Below are positions 55,543 to 64,000 of a DNA stretch of 64,000 bases, one piece after another (position 1 is the first letter of the stretch; each line of letters opens with the position of its first letter). The translations under genes were made by a program, and so were the position numbers. The notes beneath the pieces are model-generated. The model saw only the letters and a program-made list of their open reading frames with translations. It did not search any database and had not been told where the DNA came from. This DNA is from Narthecium ossifragum (Eukaryota; Streptophyta; Magnoliopsida; Dioscoreales; Nartheciaceae). Location of the stretch: assembly GCA_963920575.1 (NCBI GenBank), contig OY986965.1:23727988-23791987 (forward strand), in the 5' to 3' direction.

Positions 55543-57420
55543 ACCACCCTCAACCTCAGGATCTTGATCCCTAGGTCCACCACTGGGTCCACTGCCATTG
55601 AGGAGAGGACGGCGAGCGTGCGGGCGAGGGAACTGGTGGGGACGCCGGGGAAGAATCGATCGATGTCTGAGAGGTCGAGGACCGCGGGGTGTTGCGGATC
55701 GCAAGGCAGAGAGGCGGCGGTGTCATCGGCGTGGGGAGACAGAGAGTGAGAGAGGGGGATGGGGGATGGGGGATGGGCGGGGCCGGAAGCGGCCGCGACG
55801 ACCGATGGAGAGGAGGAGGGAGAGGAGGAAAGGGCCGACGGACCTGGCTAGATCGGAAGTCCTAGATGGCGATGCAACCCTGGCGGTCCCCAACGGCCAG
55901 GCGGAGGTGAGAGTTGGAAGGTGATCGCTCACAAACGTTCTCGTTCAAACGTTGCTAACTTCAATCAAACCTTAAATTTATATCCATATTCAATCACTAA
56001 TACTACTACGTAGACTAGTGGTGAAATCCGGAGTCGATCCACAGGGAAAATGATGGAAACTGAAATCAATACTCATAACTCGAAATCCTATGCGGAATAA
56101 TCAGAATTGAATGTAAAATTATCTAATAATTACCTAAGAAAGCAAATAAACTGATCAGGATTTGAATCAAGTTATGAATTACTTAGGAATTACTCAATCC
56201 ACCCTAGCTTCACCTTCAATCTCCTCTAGTTATCCTCTTGCTCACTTCTCTCAACATTATGGATCATATGTCTACAAGCACACATGAATCCCTAAAATAA
56301 GATTTATGTTCCTAACGGCATAGCCTATCTTTCTTGGCATAGGTTGTCTTCGATCCTATGATTACTTTAAGTTATACTACTCCTAATGACCTTGGCACAA
56401 CCTATCCTAGCTTAGCATAGCCTATCTCACTAGCAGATCATAAATCACATGAAAAACATCTCATAAATCTGTATAAACAATCACAGAAAGCTTATACGAC
56501 TGAAAATACTTTAAAGGAACTCTGTTCCCTCAAATCTCTAATCACTAAAAACATATTTATAAGATCATGTTGAGAAGAAGCTTACAAGAATCAAACCAAA
56601 GAAAATCAAAAGCTACACTAGGGTTTCATGAGATCTCTAAGTTAAGAATTAGCTACTTATCTTCTGAATAAGATCCAAAGGTGTTGGGAAGGAAGCCGTA
56701 GATCCCCGCGAACAGATCTCCATCTTCAAAACCCTAGCCTTCTCCTCCAAAAGTGGTCCAAAAGATGATAATTTTCGGCTGGAATAACCCCCTTATGTAT
56801 TAGAAACCCTTAATCCTGGAATTAGGAGTTATATTTGAACTTAAACTCTAATTTCCCTAAATTCCGGGTTGCTGACGTCATCGAAGCGATCCATCGGACT
56901 CAAATTCGATCCATCGCTGTAGTTGGTCTGACTGGGTCAATAACTGCCATGTCATCAATTAATTTCAGCCTTTCTCAAATTTCAGCTTTCATACTTCTGG
57001 CTTTGCTTCCAAACTGGCGCCAATCTATAGAGAATCTCACAAAGTCTTCAACATGAAAGTTGTAGCTCTTGAAGTCTTCTTTCATCTCCAAAAATTTCAG
57101 AATATTTGGTATTTTCTATAATTTCTGGTGATATATTTCCAAATAGTCGACGAAGCAATCTTTTTGCAGAATTTAATGATTTTTGGCCGAATTTCTTTTA
57201 TTTCTTCTCAAATCCTACTTAAACCTGAAATCAAGTAATATGACATCAAATACACCTACTCTAGGCCTAACAAAGGTAATTTAAGGGGTTTAATTGTGCA
57301 TAATTCATGTCTCATCAGAAGGAACTCATCGTGGGCGGAAAGATCGTGGGAGAGAGGCTGGGAAACCCACCGCACAGAGGTAACGAAGGGGCCAAGGAGG
57401 GAGAATTGCTTGTACGCTGT
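55543..57420 (-). pseudogene. captured chimera copy 1: WD40 protein plus probable proline dehydrogenase
   Basis: The minus strand at 57318-57402 reads FVTSVRWVSQPLSHDLSAHDEFL, continuing past the solo LTR at 55850-55921 with an LAVGDRQG-type WD40 piece in broken frame; this resembles plant WDR11 N-termini. At 55560-55740 follows a stretch like proline dehydrogenase N-terminal sequence (see copy 2). The family B solo LTR (55922-57317) divides it. Frames are broken, so no product is expected. WD40 assignment is fairly firm; the proline dehydrogenase one is less so. Confidence 0.55.
55922..57317 (-). mobile_element. Athila-type solo LTR, family B, copy 2
   Basis: 1,396 bp, TGATCGCTCAC...TGTCTCATCA, exact TSD GAAGG (55917-55921 and 57318-57322). 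The duplicate of the host fragment at about 57828 has one GAAGG and no insertion, giving an empty site. It has no large GATCGATC array, only sites such as GCGATCCATCGGACT near 56887. Minus orientation follows from the Athila LTR start TGATGAGACATG. Confidence 0.92.
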
Positions 57421-57995
57421 CGCGCGCACCAGTCCCAGAGCTACTCCCCGCCCGATCCTGCTCTTCATCACCGCCCACGACCTCTGGATCTTGATCCCTA
57501 GGTCCACCACGGGGTCCATTGCCATTGAGGAGAGGACAACGACCGTGCGGGCGAGGGAACTGGTGGGGACGCCGGGGAAGAATCGATCGATGTCAGAGAG
57601 GTCGAGGACCGCGGGGTGCTGCGGATTGCGAGGCAGAGAGGCAGCGGCGTCATCGGCGTGGGGAGACAGATAGTGAGAGAGGGGGATGGGCGGGGCCGGA
57701 ATCGGCCGCGACAACCGACGAAGAGGAGGAGGGAGAGGAGGAAATGGCCGACGGACTTGGTCGGATCGGAAGTCCCAGATGGTGATGCGACCCTGGCGGT
57801 CCCCAACGGCCAGGCGGAGGTGGGAGTTGGAAGGAACTCGTCGTGGGCGGAAAGATCGCGGGAGAGGGTCTGGGAAGCCCACCGCACAGAGGTAACGAAA
57901 GGGGCAAGGAGGGCGTGGGCGGGGCCGGAAGCGGCCGCGACGACCGATGGAGAGTAGGAGGGAGAGGACGAAAGGGCCGACGGCGTGGGGAGTGA
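57421..57995 (-). pseudogene. captured chimera copy 2: WD40 protein plus probable proline dehydrogenase
   Basis: The minus strand from about 57895: FVTSVRWASQTLSRDL, then after a one-base shift SNSHLRLAVGDRQGRITIWD (WD40, WDR11-like), a CT-rich joint, then from about 57650 to 57410 AVLDLSDIDRFFPGVPTSSL, VVDLGIKIQRSW and LVRATAYKQF, which I read as the N-terminal region of plant proline dehydrogenase. The unit WD40-ProDH is a direct tandem duplicate of copy 1. A third partial copy of the joint (GGGCGGGGCCGGAAGCGG) lies at 57915-57960. Helitron capture of exons from two genes is the likely origin. Confidence 0.55.
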
Positions 57996-58235
57996 GAGAG
58001 GGGATGGGGGATGCGAGAGGGGGATGAAGGATGGGACGGGTGTCTCTATCTCTCTTTCAGCTGGTAACCAAATGTTTGGGCGGGGCTTCTTGGCGGGAAT
58101 AATTTTTCATGTGAGAATGTAAAAGTTGATGATGAAATATGGACCATTGGATGTGTTTGGAGATAAATCTGGACCGTCTTTTGTCTTATAGTTGAGACAT
58201 TTCAAAAACCGCTTTTTTATATAATATATACTAGT

Positions 58236-59357
58236 GAATGCCCGTGCCTACGACACGGATATTTAAGGTTTCTTTTAGAAAATTTCGGCAAAATCTACCC
58301 TGTACCGAGAGTTAAATGAAACAATTCTACAACATTCTTTAAATACAAAAATTAAATCACATTATAAAAGGGGCAAACATTGTCCCCGGGGCAAACCTTG
58401 TCCCCACAAACCATACTAACTAAGTTATAACATAGCTAGCAATGAAATATATGTGACATAAAATAGATTAAACTAAATGAATATTGTAGTAAAAGACAAA
58501 ACCAACATTCACATGCAAATGACTTACTATGCCAACGATAAGTTGATCATTATTATCATCAGCCATCATGGAGGATCTACAAAAGAAAAAGTTGCAATCA
58601 ATGAACACTAAACCTAGCATATACAGTCAATGAACAGCATATGGCAATCCAACCCTCCACCAAAAAATCCTAAGAAACCAAAAAAAAAATGGACCAAAAC
58701 CCAAACGAACAATGAAGGCATCTTCTAAGCTAAGCTTTCCATCTACTTGGGCTTCCACCACTACTATTACATTAGAATCAGATTCCAACTCTGTTCTCTT
58801 NNNNNNNNNNNNNNNNNNNNNNNNNNNNNNNNNNNNNNNNNNNNNNNNNNNNNNNNNNNNNNNNNNNNNNNNNNNNNNNNNNNNNNNNNNNNNNNNNNNN
58901 NNNNNNNNNNNNNNNNNNNNNNNNNNNNNNNNNNNNNNNNNNNNNNNNNNNNNNNNNNNNNNNNNNNNNNNNNNNNNNNNNNNNNNNNNNNNNNNNNNNN
59001 GGGGAAAGAGAGGCAAAGGGGACGGGGGACATAGCATGGGGATGGGTAGAGGGAGAGGGGACGGGGGAGAGGGATGGGACGGGTGTCCCATCCCTCTCTC
59101 TCTCTCTCTCAGAGCTGAAATCTCTCTCAACTGGAATTTTGAGCGGGGCGGGTATGCGGGTGGGTGGGTGGGTGGGTGGGTGAGAGGAAGGAAGTTTGGG
59201 CGAGAGTTTTTGGTGGGAATGAAATTTTAGGTGGGAATCTTAAAGTTGATGATGAAATCTGGATTATTGGATGTGTTTGGAGATGAATCTGGACCGCTCT
59301 TTATGTCTTATAGTTGAGGGGACATTTCAAAAACTTCACTTCCTTATATAATATATA
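58236..59357 (-). mobile_element. Helitron B, abutting Helitron A, with a sequence gap
   Basis: The 3' end on the minus strand is hairpin CCGTG-TCGTAGG-CACGG plus GCATTCACTAG at 58236, followed by T. Its first 160 bases match Helitron A. The other side at 59135-59357 matches the right side of A. Unresolved bases at 58801-59000 hide part of the interior. Short low-complexity sequence only; no coding evidence. A GGGT run at 59158-59183 could form a G-quadruplex. Confidence 0.6.
58801..59000. other. assembly gap of 200 N
   Basis: Exactly 200 unresolved bases, probably a placeholder size. Any ORF across it is meaningless. Confidence 0.99.
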
Positions 59358-60172
59358 TATCTCACGTTTCTCCTTAACCTTTGCTTTTGATTTTATTCAT
59401 GGTCCAGCGTGGCTAAACTTGGAGACTTGGTCGAAGGAAACGGAAGCCTCGAAATCAATAAAAGTGTGAGATCTAATTTGTTTTCATTGTTTAATTTATC
59501 CCTTGAGTATTGAATGGTCTTCTGTGATTATATTCATGATTGTCTTATTTAATTGCTAGGAGGCCTGCTAGTCGATTATTCGTTGCAATCTACTGCTAGG
59601 TTGGACATTAAATCCGTAATTGTTTGATCCCTCTAATCTGTGAATCAACTGAGATCTATTGATTTGCTACGTCAAAGATTATTAAGTCTTAGGAAGAACA
59701 TTCGACTAAATTCAATACAACCGCTTGTGTTTGTGTTATCTGGGTTCATCGATCTCTCTAATTCTTAAGGCTATTACTAGATTAAATCTTCAGCGCCTAT
59801 CTGGGGTTGTTTAGTAGTTAGGATTAATTAGATAGATTGTTTCCTAATTAACTACGACTTAGGAGAAATACGAAAAATAATTTGAACGGTGAACATTCAA
59901 GGTGCGGATTGATATATGCCTGCATCGATGAGCGGTTGTTAGATTCCGGTGGTGGATGTTGACTTAGACCAATGTTTGTTCTCTTAATTGACTTCAACTC
60001 CTTATTTTGAATTATTTCTTAGTTGTTTTCGTTATACCTAACCCTCCCCATCTTTGTTCACAAAGCACAAAACTAGGCTAGACGCTCCTCGTGGGAACGA
60101 TCCTTACTCGCACTAATACATTTATTCTAAGGAGTACTGGTTTTATTTTTGATTGCCTGCGACAACACATCA
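59358..60172 (+). mobile_element. truncated Athila/Tat-type LTR, 3' part
   Basis: The end reads CTCGTGGGAACGATCC, CTCGCACTAATACATTT and GCGACAACACATCA. This matches the U5 layout of the other LTRs here (GTGGGTACGATACTCGTC...ATTCATCA). The U3 and TATA parts are missing on the left, where Helitron B ends. No gene. Confidence 0.6.
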
Positions 60173-60869
60173 GTAGACCACAATGACTTCAATTGTTGAC
60201 TAGCCGGCAGATACCTCCGGAGAGTTGCTATCTCCGGTCACTGGGATGACGCTCGACTCTCTAATAGACGAATGCACCGGGTATTCGGCCATCGTATGGT
60301 TTGGCTATGAACCAACCATTCCATGACAGCTTCAATGCAAGCGTAAGTAGCTCCGAATTTTTCTGTGTAAATACATTGTTTTATTTCCGTATGATATTTG
60401 CATCACCCATAATCTTGTCATGTGATTTGCATGTGTTTGCGGTTTCAAAGACCTCTCTATATCGCGTCCAGATATTTTCCACCGCTATGGTATCGGTATG
60501 AGAGGCCTTTTATGGGGAATTCGGGACATCCCACCGCTTCATACCCAGATTGCAATGCTACTAGAGACTCGCCATTCTTTACTCCGGGAGCGCATATAAG
60601 TAACATTGATCTTTTAAATGGTAGGCAACAAGTCATGTTTGTAGGGTAAATTTTTAAATCACCTCTCTTTGTTTTATTGACAAGATTTGTTTGAATCAAC
60701 TCTATATAATGTGCAGATGCAATTCGGATGTAGTCAAGGGGGGTCCTAGTACGAGGGGGGAGGATTGACGATGGGCTGGATATCATTTTCAATTTTCATG
60801 TTAATTGTCTTTGTTTGAATGAAGTCTCTCCTTTATTTTTAAATCACCTCTCTTTGTTTTATTGACAAG
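60173..60869 (+). other. unassigned region before the tandem array
   Basis: Open frames at 60301-60501 and 60422-60649 are short and match no family I know. The phrase AATCACCTCTCTTTG, TTTTATTGACAAGATT occurs twice (about 60655-60690 and 60840-60872). Confidence 0.4.
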
Positions 60870-62345
60870 ATTCGTGGTATGCTTGTCGCATATGCGTGCT
60901 ATATATACAACTGGTTGCTGGTGTACGAGTCTATTCCAATTGATGTACGATCCTGTTAGTACTCCATATTAATCTATTTTTTATGCTTGCTGTGGCTATC
61001 ATTTTGATGTGATGTTCTATATTTTTTGAACAAAATATACGATAAAATCATAAGGTTTTGTAGCAGGAACGAATCATGCTCAGCTTACATGTTCAATTGT
61101 CGATTAGTCTTGTATGGTTGAACCCGATTTCATAGTGGTGATTGTTGTTCCGATGGTTGAACTCTTGTAATGCTCAGCTTATACTTGCAATTGTTTGTTA
61201 GTCTTGTATGGTTGAGCCTGATTTTATAGTGGTGATCGTTGTTGTGATGTGAACATTATAAATATTGATCCTGATCCGGTTTAAGTATTGGAGGGCTCTA
61301 AAAGATTCGTGGTGTGCATTTTCATATTCTTTCTATATATTCCACGAATCACCGGTTGCTGGTATACGAGTCTTTTCCAAATGATGTACGAGCCTATTAG
61401 TACTCCATATTAATAATTGTTGAAGCTCACTGTCGCTATCATTTTGATGTGATGTTTCATATTTTTTGAACAAAATATACTATAAAATCACAAGGTTTTG
61501 CTACACTAAAGTGTATTATGAGTGGTTACATATTCATGGTATGTACTACAAATCATTGGCCACTGTAGCATGAGTTTGCTTTACCTGATATACGAGTATG
61601 TTTGTAGGCTGTATTAATGATTGTTTATGCTCATTGCCTACCATTTTATGATCGTTATGTTCCATATTTTTGAATAAAATATACGATAAAATCACAAGGT
61701 TTTATTACACTGAAGTGTATTATGAGAAGTTACATATTCATGTATATGTACCTATAACACGAGTTTGCTTCACCTGATATGCGAGTCTGTTAGTATTCAG
61801 TATTAGTGATTGTTTATACTCATTGGCTACCATTTTAGGATCGTTATGTTCCATATCATTCAATAAAATATACTATAAATTCGCAAGGTTTTGTTACACT
61901 AAAGTGTATTATGAGTGGCTTCATATTCATGGTATATGTACCACGAATCATTGGCCACTGTAGTGCGAGTTTGCTTTACCGGATATACGAGTTTGTTAGT
62001 AGTCTATATTAATGATTGTTTATGCTCACTAACTATCATTTTTTAAGATAAAATCACAATAAAAATATCCATATTTTGAATCAAAATATATGATAAAAAT
62101 CACTTTTTCACAAAAAAATAAAGTATGGTACCACGATGCCACATATTTGTCGTATGATTACCACCAATTATTGGTGACTGGTGTACGAGTCTTTTACAGC
62201 TTATGCACGAGCATGTTAGAAGTCCCTATTAATATTAAAAATTATTAATGCTCAGTGTGGCTAACATTTTCATGTGATGTTCCATATTTTTAATCAAAAT
62301 ATTCTATAAAATCACTTATTTTTTAAAAATAAATTATGGTACCAC
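60870..62345. repeat. tandem array, about 185-bp units, six degenerate copies
   Basis: Each unit contains words like GTACGAGTCTNTTC, TATTAATNATTGTT, GCTNACTGTGGCTATCATTTT, ATGTTCCATATTTTTGAA and AAAATATACNATAAAATCACA. Copies start near 60870, 61310, 61530, 61735, 61920 and 62130. A separate 95-bp duplication (GCTCAGCTTACATG...; GTCTTGTATGGTTGA) lies at 61075-61250. The array ends next to the Mutator transposase fragment. Confidence 0.65.
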
Positions 62346-62373
62346 GAACGATAGTTGGTGGTGAATTGCTGAC

Positions 62374-63128
62374 CTATGTCGATAGGATCTTAGCACGCAC
62401 CTGATCTTCGATCAGACATGCAACAAACTTGGAGCTCATCCGATTATGCTTATCTCCACGGGAAGTTGCTCCACATGTATGGACGTTAATAAGTTTCCTA
62501 AGATAAAAGAACCCATTGATCGATTCATGAGTAGTGTGTACCATCCAATCACAACCAGTACTATCCTTCTTCGGGCACTCCGCTGTGACTCTAGTAGGCT
62601 CATTTCTCACAAATTTATACCCATAACTCGATGCAAGTGATAGTTTCTGCAAACACAATCTAAACTCCGTCACACTGCCTTCAAATTTTGGCCCCACATG
62701 AGTGGTAAATCGATTCCAACCAACTGTCATCAACATCCTTTTTTGATGGTGACAAAAACCAACAAGCATATCAACCTCAGCGTCATCCGTGACGTTATCA
62801 ATGTGTGAAGAACCCACATCACTTATATTGCCACAAATGCTAAGACCATCGTCTGAAACTTCCACATCAATAAATTGGAGCTCCAAAGTAGCTGCAACCA
62901 AAAATAAACCATTGAAATCACAATCCAAAGCAAGAACGCATCTCAGATGCCCATGTATCGGATAAAGAGCCGTATAGCGTCCATAGACAATTTGATCCAT
63001 CTGTCACAAAAATGACTCACAAGCTGATCTAAAGAAGCTCTAATTCTTGCTTCCCAAACAATAGTATCATCACCATATGTGCAAAACAATACCAACTTGT
63101 CCAACATCAGTGATCCTATACATACCAC
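62374..63128 (-). pseudogene. Mutator-like (MuDR) transposase, N-terminal fragment
   Basis: The minus frame from 63128 gives LVLFCTYGDDTIVW and DAIRLFIRYMGI, the PB1-like start of plant MULE transposases. A frame change near 62943-63000 follows. The second frame has an acidic linker and then the MuDR DNA-binding region: GSVTEFRLCLQKLSLASSYG, RVTAECPKKDSTGCDWMVHT and RKLINVHTCG, with the Cys..Cys..His..Cys zinc-binding set. It stops near 62374, before the DDE catalytic domain. The whole transposase would be 700 or more residues, so this is about one third. Confidence 0.8.
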
Positions 63129-64000
63129 ATGTCATCCAAGAATGAGTAACATATCATGTATTCCAACAGTAGAAAGATAAAAATGAAATTGAACATTTGC
63201 ACTTAAATAAACATGAGCATTGGTAATTTTGGAAAGAGGAAATAAAGATTGTGCAATATTAATGCAGTATTACAACTACTGAAAAGATAAATTTGAGATC
63301 TAACACCATATTGCTAGGCTATTCACTTGCTTTAAGCTAGATGCCAATAGATATACTTATCTAGTTGTTTTCAACGAGTGGGGTGATATCCAACTCGTTA
63401 GAAGCCTTGAATGGAAAACTTGGGTTACAATGCATTAGAAGAAAAAGAAATCAGCAAAAAAAGAAATCAAAGCACACAATAATACTAAAAAAGTGTCAAA
63501 ATCATCAATAAATACACAATCTAGGATTTCAACCACAAAAGTGATAAATACTAAAGAAATCAACCTTAAACACACATAAGGAATCATCATACATATTAGG
63601 GGGAACGAACGATAAAGAGGCCAAATGTGAGGGTTCTCAAAGAAGATGACGAATAGATCGTCGGAGGAAGAAGAAGGCAACTAAAACTCACGCGTGGGGT
63701 AGATGATCGGAGGAAGACGACGGCAACTAAAGCACATGGGTGGGGTAGCCCTCATTAGCATTGGCAGATAAAAGCATTTCAGTCTTTTATTTGAATAATA
63801 TGCCAACTAAATACCGTGGTCGGGTTTTAACCTTAACAATTTAGCTAATGGGGTTTTTGGCGATAAATTTTTTTAATATGATGTTATAATCAATTGTCCA
63901 AATATATTATTTTTATTTTACAGGGTATAAGATTGTGCGTTATAGAAAGTTGAGAGTACAAGGAAGTACTTTGCCCTTACATTTTATAACCTAAGCCTAT
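63129..64000. other. AT-rich 5' flank of the Mutator fragment
   Basis: No gene. A local duplication (GATCGTCGGAGGAAGAAGAAGGCAACTAAA / GATCGGAGGAAGACGACGGCAACTAAAG, in part) lies at about 63650-63735. The poly-A/T-rich rest shows no terminal inverted repeat I could confirm. Confidence 0.45.

Larger units (their letters stand above)
44411..58235 (-). mobile_element. Helitron A (non-autonomous) with captured genes and later insertions
   Basis: On the minus strand the 3' end reads hairpin CCGTG-TCGTGGG-CACGG, then ACATCTACTAG at 44411, followed by T, as Helitrons end. The other side, about 58080-58235, matches the 5' side of Helitron B at 59135-59357 (shared words TGATGATGAAAT, TTGGATGTGTTTGGAGAT, CTTATAGTTGAG). 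After removal of nested LTR elements, about 4.5 kb remains: AT-rich DNA, LRR-kinase remnants and the WD40/proline dehydrogenase chimera. No Rep-helicase gene. The canonical 5' TC is not clear, so the exact right end is uncertain. Confidence 0.6.

Noticed and set aside
58627..59230. Frames running through 58801-59000
   Set aside because: They cross unresolved bases and are meaningless.
60301..60649. Two overlapping short plus frames
   Set aside because: No recognisable domain, no splice or promoter support; kept as unassigned DNA.

Overview
The window is a gene-poor, transposon-dense stretch of a flowering-plant nuclear genome. Almost every recognisable part belongs to a plant-specific element: Athila-type Ty3/gypsy elements with a tRNA-Asp primer site, a chromodomain gypsy element, an L1-type LINE with a C-terminal RNase H, a Cassandra LTR carrying 5S rRNA sequence, Helitron termini and a Mutator transposase. 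The one near-complete host gene, a BAHD acyltransferase at 42780-44098, has a GC-rich open frame of monocot style. A commelinid monocot is my best guess; the species cannot be read from the sequence.

Layout. 1-2216: AT-rich inverted repeats, a frameshifted gamma-glutamyltransferase fragment (498-838, minus), a tandem repeat and unassigned DNA. 2217-35001: one nested stack. A chromovirus (minus) sits in a Cassandra fragment. It is interrupted by an Athila-type solo LTR (family B, 5863-30599). That LTR is interrupted by a long non-coding LTR-like element (family X, 6873-30223), which holds two Athila elements: Athila 1 (plus, 7321-18004) and Athila 2 (minus, 19066-29109). A second solo LTR (family C, 31301-32793) lies in the chromovirus between protease and RT. 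Target-site duplications (TSDs) for most layers are GGTGC, TCTTC/TCTTT, GCAAG and GCGCG.

35002-42625: short AT-rich repeats around an RNase H fragment, a GC-rich minisatellite, a candidate LTR, a Cassandra solo LTR (37418-37755, TSD AAACC), a decayed LINE (minus) and a foldback MITE. 42660-44098: BAHD acyltransferase with a TATA box and one single-base frameshift.

44411-59357: two Helitron-type 3' ends (hairpin plus CTAG, minus strand). The first element appears to span 44411-58235. It holds LRR receptor-kinase remnants, a tandem chimera of WD40-protein and probable proline dehydrogenase fragments, and later insertions: an intact 4.4-kb LTR element with a single long proline-rich ORF (46099-50522), a second family X copy and solo LTRs of families C and B. 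A 200-base assembly gap lies at 58801-59000. 59358-64000: a truncated LTR, a tandem array of roughly 185-bp units and a Mutator transposase fragment (minus).

The most unusual signals are: (i) dense arrays of the palindrome GATCGATC just upstream of the TATA box in several divergent Athila-type LTRs; (ii) a similar array and TATA-like box inside Athila 1, upstream of its second ORF; (iii) the RT-less LTR element with a long uninterrupted proline-rich ORF; and (iv) the duplicated chimeric gene capture, whose two copies give a filled and an empty site for a solo LTR.
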